Assembly (NCBI GenBank): GCA_964023205.1
Contig: OZ026842.1
Location: forward strand, 4,815,067 to 4,879,066
DNA: 64,000 nt
Reading direction: 5' to 3'
Source: Lutraria lutraria
Taxonomy: Eukaryota; Mollusca; Bivalvia; Venerida; Mactridae
This document shows positions 54,958 to 64,000 of the stretch, piece by piece; the stretch's first letter is position 1; every line of letters starts with the position of its first letter. A model generated the notes under the pieces. The model made no database searches, had not been told where the DNA came from, and worked only from the letters and a program-made list of their open reading frames with translations. A program made the translations under genes and the position numbers.

Positions 54958-57373
54958 TCAGCCAATTTTAAATAACCCAAAATATGTCATAGAATCATGA
55001 TTAAACACATGATTGACAGTTGAAGACTTTACATAGATTTGATCACCCTTGTTTAACATGACAGATGCTCCTGCATAAGTTGTGTATTTACCATATTTTT
55101 TCTGTTTTTCCCAGCATTGTGTGGTTACACCTCGCAACATCTCTTTATTACCATCCAGTGGATACATGGCATTGTACCGTATGACGGACTGGTACAATAA
55201 CTGCGTCACTTCCTGTGTATTGTTTCTATTGATGTCGTAATGAATTAAGAAGCTCACTTGGCTGTACACGTAATAGCGACCACTTTCTGGTATCACAATC
55301 CTAGTATTGTCGTGTGTCATGTTTATATTGGTCAGGTGGGTTCCATAGATCGCGTGATTCCAATTTCTGATTGGATGAGGTTCATTGACGTCTTCTGAAA
55401 TTGTAAAATTAGAATATTTAATGGTTTATGTCTTGGCCTTGTTTCCTGGAATCTACACGTGCTGACGTTCTGAGTTTGTCTGATGTAATTAGTGTAAGTT
55501 CGTTGACAATTACTTTATTATCAGATTGTTTCTTTAATTCTTGTTTCTTATTATTTTTTTTGTTAAAATATTTTTCTATATTCACAAGTCTGTTAGTGTG
55601 ACTTGCTGTAGATATTTAGCTGGGTTTGATAATCATTTACTTACTTTTAGGTGCATCTTGTTTTTCTGTGAGTACAAGAAAAGCAGAAATATTTCCATTA
55701 ACTGATGGATGGTGTGTATGAGGAGTGACGCTGTTTTCACAAGATGTCGCCTTCTCTTCTTTAATCTCTTCTGTAACACATAAATATAACATTTTCATAT
55801 CATTAACCAAGCTTTGATCTGATCTTTGTCCAGAAAGAAGTTTTAAACCAGCTGTGACAAGAAACGTTATAGTTTACACCCAGATAGCAGTAATATGTTG
55901 GGCCACCGTTGACTGAAGCCAACGTTGGGCCAATGTAGCTCTGCTCATCGGGGAAACGTGAAGCCAACAGTTGGCTCACCGTTGGCCCAACGATGTTTGC
56001 ATCTTATTATAATTCTATTAATTATCTGTAATAAGGACACAAAACGAGTCTAGAATTATTTCTTCTGCGTTTTAACTTACTAACACTTTTATTTCGTTTA
56101 AGATGGGCAAATCTTTATTCAAGTATCGTAAAAATTTAAAAAAATAATTTCTGTAAGGTTATATAATTGTATATTTATTAACATTTAATTGGCTCATATC
56201 CAATCTTATAACTCATTTTGAACTCGTTCACGTCGTCAACAAATATTGGCAAATCTACAAAATTAAAAAAATCAGTCAGTACTTGGTTCACAGCCACTGA
56301 CGACTTTACGGATGCTCTACTAGCAAGACCGGGTGTTTGTCTTGAATGGTTTAAGTTATAAATCAATGTACTTACCACTTGAGCAGACCTCCTGGTGTTT
56401 TCTTTTCACGAACTATAACGAAATAAAAAAAGAAGTAAATATATGTTATACATGTATATAATATCAGAGACGTATAATGATAAAATGAAACTTATACCAC
56501 AGCTGTGTTTGAAACCTAACCAGCGACAGGTGGTTTAGGGACAGAAAGTTCTCATATTTACTTGTCGTCAGAATTCTATAATTTTGATACTAATGTTGCT
56601 GAAAAATCACCGAAAAAAGTTATTGTCACCTCATTACACATATAACATTGAAGTAAGCAAGTTTGACTTTTCCAGCGACATTGGATCTTGCTTATAATGT
56701 AGTGAAACAGCTTGAATATTGTTCTGTAGTATTGTGCCGTATAGAATATGAGTGTTTGGTATAAGAAATGTGAAATAAAGTCGACACTTACAAGATTCAT
56801 CATGATGAACATTTGAGCAGAAGTTTTAGCGCAGCAGATACGAATACCGTGCTCCTCTTTTTGGATGAGCAGGTCTAGCTCCTTGGTATCCTCTGGTAGT
56901 GGCCCTAATTTTAGTCCTGCACACGGAAGACAGGTTAATGATTGTTCTTGTGTCTGTGCAAGTGATATGTGAGTATTCTCCAGTTGTTCCTGTAAGTCTG
57001 AATATTTGGATTGTAAATCTCGGAACACGCAAACACTATAAATCGCCATTGTTATGGCAACCGCACACATGGCTGCTATGATAACGAGAGAACATTTGGA
57101 AACAAGTTGTCTGTCAATACTACTAGTTGAGTTACACTTATATAAAGCGTTCCTTTGACATCCTTTGTGTGACCCTAAGGCATGTTGAGGAATTGGGGGT
57201 AAAGTTTGGCCATGTCTGTATATTGCAAAGCCATGTATATTGGAGCTGTTGTGAGAATTGAGATCTGATGTAGGTGTACAACTCGCTCTATCATAAGTTG
57301 GGGCGTCATATCTTATGTAAGGGCTGCTTGGAGCCGGGCTTACGTCCGCAATGATTGGTATTTTTAAATCCAT
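54958..57373 (-). CDS. TNF superfamily ligand, type II membrane protein, complete
   Basis: Four coding exons on the minus strand: 57373-56792, 56412-56376, 55770-55645, 55394-54958 (582+37+126+437 nt = 393 aa plus TGA). Phases agree and introns are GT-AG. Residues 1-94 are a cytoplasmic tail rich in P, S and Y; 95-117 is a single transmembrane segment (SLVIIAAMCAVAITMAIYSV core); 118-145 looks like a short coiled coil (LQSKYSDLQEQLENTHISLA). About 230-393 is the TNF homology domain, with AFLVLTEK, NWNHAIYGTHL, GRYYVYSQVSF and the C-terminal YFGLFKIG. Such ligands form homotrimers at the cell surface, may be shed, and bind TNF receptors in immune and cell-death signalling. A basic stretch KRKH at 197-200 is a possible but non-consensus cleavage site. 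Orthology to a named vertebrate ligand cannot be set; it is Eiger-like in layout. Confidence 0.93.
55873..55996. repeat. Palindromic 'ttgggccaacgttggc' repeat in a TNF-gene intron
   Basis: Multiple copies of gttgg.cca words in both orientations (gttgggccaccgttg, gccaacgttgggcc, cgttggcccaacg), typical of a decayed short inverted-repeat transposon. Confidence 0.6.
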
Positions 57374-57423
57374 CTGGCTGTCTTGTCGTAAATAGGTATG
57401 TTTCCGTACTGTTTGTAACTGAT
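57374..57423 (-). other. Probable spliced 5' UTR of the TNF ligand gene
   Basis: Upstream of the ATG on the minus strand a fair 3' splice site (atttcag) ends at 57424. This suggests that the 50 nt before the start codon belong to an exon joined to a noncoding exon farther upstream. That exon was not identified. Confidence 0.4.
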
Positions 57424-57529
57424 CTGAAATTTAAAGATACTGAAATTATATCATATGTTAAAAATTGATACCCTCATTTCGGAAACCATTTAATAATTTA
57501 TCAAAAATTGTAGTGCGGAAAATCCCCAC

Positions 57530-57948
57530 AGCTGGGGGACAAAAAAAATATATTAAAGAATATCTGGTGAACAAAGCCGACAAGTTTAATGTTTCGGGAT
57601 TGCCATGACTCGGAATATTTTCATATTTTTCATAAAAGATTCACCAATAAGGAAAATTATTTATTTAGGTTATTCTATATTTGCGTGTAAAAATAAACTT
57701 GTTTTGTCCGTCGGCTGTGGGGGGTTTGTATGAAGATCAGGTTAATGACCTGTCAAGTAACAAAATATTTTCATTTGATGTTAACTGTTTTGATAATTAT
57801 CATTCTCTAATCTGAGTTATCATTGATGGAGAGTATTGTGATGTTTCTAAGTAATTTGCTGATACATAGATAATGTGGAAAATCAGAGTTTATCAAGCAG
57901 TATTGATGAACGTGTACGAACTGAACAGAACATAATTCTATTTCACGT
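57530..57948. repeat. Segmental duplication upstream of the TNF gene, copy A
   Basis: Matches 59048-59460 over about 415 bp with few differences (for example caaagccgacaagttt and gatcaggttaatgacctgtc in both). Within it, ccacagctgggggacaaaa and ttttgtccgtcggctgtgg are inverted. Confidence 0.9.
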
Positions 57949-58965
57949 GCACGATGGTACAAACACAGTTACTGTATACAAAACACAAAACAACATAAAA
58001 CGTGCATATCGCATCAAAAACACGAAAAAGAAACTGAAATACTTTGGCTGTCAGTAATTAATTCAATAAATTTGTACGTTGATTGTTCATGTAAAATAAA
58101 GCCTATGACGTTGATTTAGCAACATGTCATAAAAGGACATGTATAAATTTACCGAATTTAATTTTCCTTTAATAAAACCAATGTAATATACTTGGGCCGG
58201 ATATCGAATGTTGAAAATTTACCTAAACACGTCAGGATCATTGAAATTCAAGATAAAAATACGCTAACCGTGACATCTATTTTGGACTACGTCCTAGTGT
58301 GACAATGAACTGTTGCTAAAAGTAGAATTATTAGATAACACTTCGCTATTCTGATTGGTGCGTCTTTGATTAATGAGGTCATGTGATTACTCGAAAATAG
58401 GTAAAATTCCCCCCAGTATTCAATACTTTGTAACATATTTTAGTTCCTTGTTCAAGTGCAAAACGTTTTGACTATTTTAAACGACTGTGTGTTAAAACTG
58501 TTAAAACGTATATACATTGTATATATATACGACATGTGAACTAGAGTTTATATTGTCAGCGATTTACTCATTTTAAGATTTGTATGTGAAATTTTTAATT
58601 CGACTTTCGATCATTGAAACACGCGTAATTACTCCTTGCACGATGTTTATCAAACACATAAACATTATACGTGCATTAATATTAGCCATTTTTATATAAA
58701 AAAGTAACGTATAATTATGATGTTATCATATACTCGTTTTTTTTGTAAAACCCTGTGAAATTTAATAATGGTGTATTTTTTAGAAATTGACTCACGATAA
58801 AGAAAATAAACATTTTTTTTTTTTCATTAAAACATATCCTGAAAATGTTGAATTTACTTATTGATTTGTCTAGTATTTAAAAAAAAAATAACAGAGCATA
58901 TCTTTATTAAATTTTAGACAAGTACATACACAATGTAGGCTATGTATAGATACAATTATAATGAT

Positions 58966-59535
58966 ATTCACGCGAAATAAAAAGGGAAAAAGAAAATGTC
59001 AATCTGACATACAATTAATATTGCTTATATTTATACAACATAATTTCAGCAGCTGGTGGACAAAAAAATATTTAAAAATATCTGGTGAACAAAGCCGACA
59101 AGTTTTATGTTTCGGGATTGCCATGACTCGGAATGTTTTCATATTTTCGTAAAAGATTCACCAATAAGGAAAATTATTGATTTAGGTTATTCTATATTTG
59201 CGTGTAAAAATAAATTTGTTTTGTCCGTCGGCTGTGGGGGGTTTGTATGAAGATCAGGTTAATGACCTGTCAAGTAACAAACTATTTTCATTTGATGTAA
59301 ACTGTTTTGATAATTATCATTCTCTTATCAGAGTTGTTAATTGTTGATGGAGAGTATTGTGTTGTTTCTAAGTAAATTGCTGATACATAGATAATGTGGA
59401 AAAGTTTATCAAGCAGTATGAACGTGTAAGAAATGAACAGAATATAATTCTATTTCACGCGAAATAAAAAGGGAAAAAGAAAATGTCAATCTGACATACA
59501 ATTAATATTGCTTTTAATTATACAACATAATTTCT
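58966..59535. repeat. Segmental duplication copy A' flanked by two copies of block B
   Basis: A' (59048-59460) sits between B (58966-59047) and B' (59453-59535). B and B' share cgcgaaataaaaagggaaaa and gtcaatctgacatacaatta. Confidence 0.88.
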
Positions 59536-60019
59536 ATAAAGTGAATACATACTTTAGACAAAGCTTGCATGTTATGTATAATAAAACATTGATTATCTTA
59601 AATGATATAATTAATTGGAGTAAAGCTAGAGCGACGAGCACGTCGGATGTATTCAGTTTATATGACTCAAGTTAACCACATAAAGAGATACGAGTTTTTA
59701 TGTCAAAGTTCGAACATTAGTCATAGGCATCAAACAAAGCCGAATAAATTAACGCCGGAAATAGGACTGTGAAAAGAGAAACCGCAAAACCACGAAATTA
59801 GAATCCAACTTAACAATAAATCTAATTAATTAATGAAAACGTCGATATCCACTTTTGATGACGGTGGACATTTTTACTATAGAATACAGAGATTCTTATT
59901 GTAGTCGCATTTACTTCATGTATGTATCGCATCTACCATGCAGTAAGCAATGTCTCGTACCTGACGAAGTGTTTTACGTTTTACACCAGAAATGTTCAAA
60001 TATCAGTCCTGCAGCACTG

Positions 60020-60335
60020 GAACCTTTTATTTTATGTAGCACTCAAGCCTTTAATTAATGTAGCACTGGAACCTTTAATTCAATGTAGCACTTAAACCTG
60101 TTATTCTATGTAGTACTCAAACCTTTTATTTTGTGTAGTACTGGAACCATTTATTTTATGCAGCACTCAAATATTTTATATTATGTAGCACTCAAACCTT
60201 TTATTTTATGCAGCACTCAAATATTTTATATTATGTAGCACTTAAACCTTTTATATTATGTAGCACTCAAACCTTTTATATTATGTAGCACTCAAACCTT
60301 TTAATTTATGTAGCACTCAAACCTTTTATTTAGTG
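60020..60335. repeat. About 25-bp minisatellite
   Basis: Unit tatgtagcactcaaaccttt then tattt, about 12 copies, more regular toward the right. Confidence 0.88.
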
Positions 60336-60432
60336 TATTAAACTGCTATAATGATATAAATAACAATACTATAATAGAACAAATACAATAATTGTACAAA
60401 TGAAATTATGCCATAATTCTTTATATCATTAT

Positions 60433-60476
60433 ATCAAAGACCTATACCATACTATGTATAGTATAGGTCTTTGATT
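60433..60476. repeat. Small perfect inverted repeat
   Basis: Arms atcaaagacctatac and gtataggtctttgat, 15 bp each, loop of about 13 nt. Confidence 0.8.
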
Positions 60477-61304
60477 ATATATACTAATTGGAAGAATTTC
60501 AGATCACGTTATTATATGATCACATAATATAACATCAGTTATTTAAGCAATTACTATGATGTTTATCAGTATTAGCCATCAATGAAAAGCTGCAGCGAAC
60601 ATATCACAAATAATTGCAATTTATCGTCAATTTATTTCTTAGGTTCTTTGAAAATAAGTAAGTTAAATAACGATAAGCAACATGAATATAAATATTTAAC
60701 GATGCATACATATGCATGATATAGTCCCAGTTACTTATTATTACTAGCCCCTAGTACAACCCCTTTTATAGAAGATAGGGTCCATACCGTATTCAGCACA
60801 TCCTGGGGAATCCATGTTTGAAGTAAAAAAGTTGGGTCCGTCCTGTCTCTACACTCGTACAATCATTTCTAACTTAGCAGACGACTCTAGTTTACAATAT
60901 TTCGCTCGAATGACTTTTTATCATTTTGGTAAAATTAGAGTTAGAAGAGTAGTGGGTAATCACCTGTACCGTTAGTGACGTAGGGGAAACAAACGTATGT
61001 ATGTACCGAGCTATGACTAATATCAATATTTATATAATTTTATCTAAATCGACCATATTTCGATATCATATCTCCGAAAATTACAACCTTAGAGTAACTT
61101 AAACCAATGATAAACTTTTTATTTCAGTTTTTGCACTTTCGGTACATTTTATCTTCGGTTTCGTATTCGATTTTGTCGGGGTAAAGTTTTTGTGTCCTCT
61201 TTAAATCTGGTCAGTATGTTATCTTAGATTGGGATAATTAACCATGTTTAAAATCATTAAGAATAAAATCTCGACAATAGCAGGACCAACAGCAAAGTTT
61301 AAAT

Positions 61305-61605
61305 CTATATGTTGTTTTATTTTAATATACATGTATAATAAACATTATGTTGTTTTATTTTAATATACATGTATAATAAACATTATGTTGTTTTATTTTA
61401 ATATACATGTATAATAAACATTATGTTGTTTTATTTTAATATACATGTATATTAAATATTGTGTTGTTTTATTTTAATATATATGTATAATAAACATTAT
61501 GTTGTTTTATTTTAATATACATGTATAATAAACATTATGTTGCTTTATATTGATATATAATAAACATTATGTTGTTTTATATTGATATAATAATAAACAC
61601 TATGT
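61305..61605. repeat. 38-bp minisatellite (about 7.5 copies)
   Basis: Unit cattatgttgttttatttta then atatacatgtataataaa; each unit contains an AATAAA hexamer. Shortened units at the right edge. Confidence 0.93.
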
Positions 61606-61984
61606 TGTTTTTATTCATTGTTTCATGAATTTTATACTGTAATGTGAAGCAATGTTAAAATTGTGCTTGTTTTCAAAATCCACATGGTAATACATGTATT
61701 ATGTACGGTAAGTAAGATAGAGTTTGACATAGGTAACTTAACTGCACTGCAATCAGACATTCGTTCCTTTGGTTGAATGTAATCTTATCGGGTCTATAAT
61801 ACATGTACTGACCAACTTTGATGAGATGCTATTGATAAGTTGAGGTTGTTACAGATTGCATTAAACTAATAAACTTATAAAGCTATTTAATCCTGATTCA
61901 ATTTATATATTATACGTGACTTTTACTATAAATATGATACCCTATCAAATAAGTATTTTGCCACAGAACAATATCACATACATA

Positions 61985-62190
61985 TATAAAGGGCTTTCAT
62001 TTGACCCTTAAAATGGCCGTTTGACTCTTGAAATTAGTAAAATACGGTTTCTGACACTTTAGAATTAGAATTTATACCAAAGGGTCAAATTTACTATTAC
62101 ATAATTAGGAAATTTTGTTGACTCTTCAAATTGTTATCGGTAAAAGGGTCATTTTTACCCTCATTTTTTGTTTCTTCTGAACACCCGCCG
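61985..62190. repeat. Dispersed repeat 'accaaagggtcaaatttacta', copy 2
   Basis: Shares acccttaaaatgg, accaaagggtcaaatttact and attacat.a.taggac-like text with 14195-14410. Confidence 0.55.
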
Positions 62191-63504
62191 TGTATAATAG
62201 TATTTTCAAGTATCTTGGTTCTTTGTGCTCGAATCTATTCAATACGCGTGAGAAAATAATTAAAATTAGTGAAGTCTTACATAATAAAAATGTCAAAAAA
62301 TTATTTAAAAATACTGCTTACTATAGACATCAAAATTGAACATAATTATGTACACCTTTTAGAATTGTAATTACATGAATGTATTCTTAAGTCTAATTTA
62401 GTGGAATGAGTCAGATATACATATGCGTCAGCTACCAAATTTATGATCTGTCATTTGTAAATGCTAGGTAAATTTTGTCAGGTAGATATATGATCAGGAA
62501 GATTTGAAATTTTATAAATCTGTAACATTGAGTACATTTTCTTTAGTTACCTTTTAAGATTTTAATGCATGTCCTTGCGGGTAGGAAATTCATACCTGAT
62601 TACTCACCAATCTTTGCTTGAATATTTATTCTTGGTACATTGTGTTACTAGTATATAAGGATAAAATTGTACTGTTTACACATTCTGAGCGTAGAGTATA
62701 ATTATGTAACTAATTACATTTGGATACAGTTCATGTTAGTTCTACACCAGTAGTATAATGGGGCAAACCAGGGACTTACCCCACCCATATCATATATCCC
62801 AGTACAATGTATATACTTCTAATGGTGGGGTTGTACCGTACTACAGAAAACGTGATATTTTTATATGAATGTCGTGTTGCCATAGTTACAGTAGTTTCAG
62901 AACCGTGATCTCTTACTTTCGGTAGTTAGTAATGAACTTAAATGTATTTTCATAGTTCCGCATCAAATATGACTATTAATGAACTTAAAGTCAGTAATAT
63001 GTCCATAAATTATGCATGTTTTCAAAGTTTGAAAATGAATTACACACTTAGCGTATAATTTTATTTCGGCCATTTTTAAAATAAACAAGTCTAATTTAAC
63101 GTACTAACTCTGAAAAGTCGTTCAGAACTTTGAGAATGGAAATGACATTAAAGTTCGGAGACTGTTCTCAAGTTTTATAACTTCGGACCCTGTTCTGAAA
63201 ACGCTTTTAAAGCCCTTGAAAATTGTATAAAAAATACTGTTCAACTGTCAGCACTGAACAAAACACAAATAGAATCATCACTCGTTCACCAGAGTTAACG
63301 ATGCTTTATCAGTTTTCAATCATTTCCGGACAGCACCCGTCAAGACCTACTTGTAAAAGACAATGCAATACCCTCAGAAAACTGAATATTTTCTACTGCT
63401 TCATTATCGATATGAACTTCATCCTCTACTTTAACGATATTATCTACAGTGCAACTCCATCCAAGGCAACACCCTTTAGAAGTAGCAAACGTATGCTGTT
63501 GTTC

Positions 63505-63830
63505 GGATAGGTTGTTGCTCTAAAGAGGTTACTGTATTTTCATTCATTTTCGTTGGGCTCAATTTTCGTGGTTTTTACTAAAATGACTATTTCGTGGGGA
63601 CATAAATTCGTGGATTTAGATTTTTGAAAAAGAAAAAGCCTTATCTCTACATTTAGATTCGTGGGGATTTGATTTCGTGGATAAGCCCACCCACGAAATT
63701 AAATCCCCAACGAAAATTAATGATTCCACAGTAAATCAATAGTAAAATCATGCAGTGGGAAAAACATCTGTTGTTAAAGGGAGGTTGTTGCTTAAGAGAG
63801 GGCCACTCTGGAGGGGTTACACTGTATTTT
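63505..63830. mobile_element. Decayed 'acaacctct' MITE with a nested 'gtggggatttgatttcgtgg' repeat
   Basis: Outer text gttgttgctctaaagaggtt (about 63511) and gaggttgttgcttaagagag relate to 16347-16594. The interior 63540-63735 matches 34220-34370. Confidence 0.55.
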
Positions 63831-64000
63831 TCCCACAGCACCTAATGCACCGACATTATTTACTCTACAAACAGTAGCTACTCTACAAGTGTGAACTATT
63901 TTATCAATAAGTACATCAGTTATCGTTCATATTTTGAAGCGTCGCTTGTTATATATCGCAAAGCATTTAAAATATGAACGATAAATTAATACTTGCATCT

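Larger units (their letters stand above)
57949..64000. other. Upstream flank of the TNF gene without recognised genes
   Basis: Apart from the repeats listed separately, I see no coding exon with a family signature. The 60-codon frame at 57875-58057 overlaps duplication copy A and is not preserved in A'. Confidence 0.55.

Noticed and set aside
57875..58057. A 60-codon lysine-rich frame upstream of the TNF gene
   Set aside because: It overlaps segmental duplication copy A, and the matching part of A' carries indels that break it; no family recognised.
63223..63510. A 95-codon frame near the window end
   Set aside because: No domain signature, runs into a MITE relic, no splice or expression evidence.

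Overview
This is a 64 kb window of AT-rich animal nuclear DNA with small exons, long GT-AG introns and dense short repeats. The protein families (KDM6A/UTX, an oxalate/formate-type MFS carrier, a type II TNF ligand), tRNA-derived SINEs and many repeated intron elements suggest a bivalve mollusc. That placement is an inference; the sequence alone does not fix the species.

Layout. (1) Positions 1-15789: no exon recognised; a 30-bp minisatellite split by an 860-bp hAT-like insertion, several non-autonomous repeats and a second SINE family. It is probably a 5' intron of KDM6A, or intron plus upstream DNA. (2) Positions 15790-37287, + strand: the 3' 23 exons of KDM6A/UTX, read by hand with consistent phases to a TAA. 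They give 1138 residues: TPRs, a Q/S/P-rich linker, the JmjC demethylase core with all three iron ligands, and the C-terminal zinc-binding domain. The N-terminal exons are not seen. (3) Positions 37288-43411: 3' UTR and intergenic DNA with two 27-bp minisatellites. (4) Positions 43412-53110, + strand: a complete 11-exon MFS transporter of 457 aa (471 with an alternative acceptor). (5) Positions 54958-57373, - strand: a complete 4-coding-exon TNF-superfamily ligand of 393 aa, convergent with the MFS gene. (6) Positions 57374-64000: upstream of the TNF gene; a diverged segmental duplication, two minisatellites and scattered inverted repeats, with no gene recognised.

The three genes have no evident pathway link: a chromatin eraser, a solute carrier and a cytokine. 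The most unusual content is structural. It includes at least nine minisatellites, tandem copies of a 3' splice-site region, a splice acceptor lying at the edge of a repeat, a long inverted repeat inside an intron, and a hammerhead-like motif. I did not find a convincing new multi-gene system.
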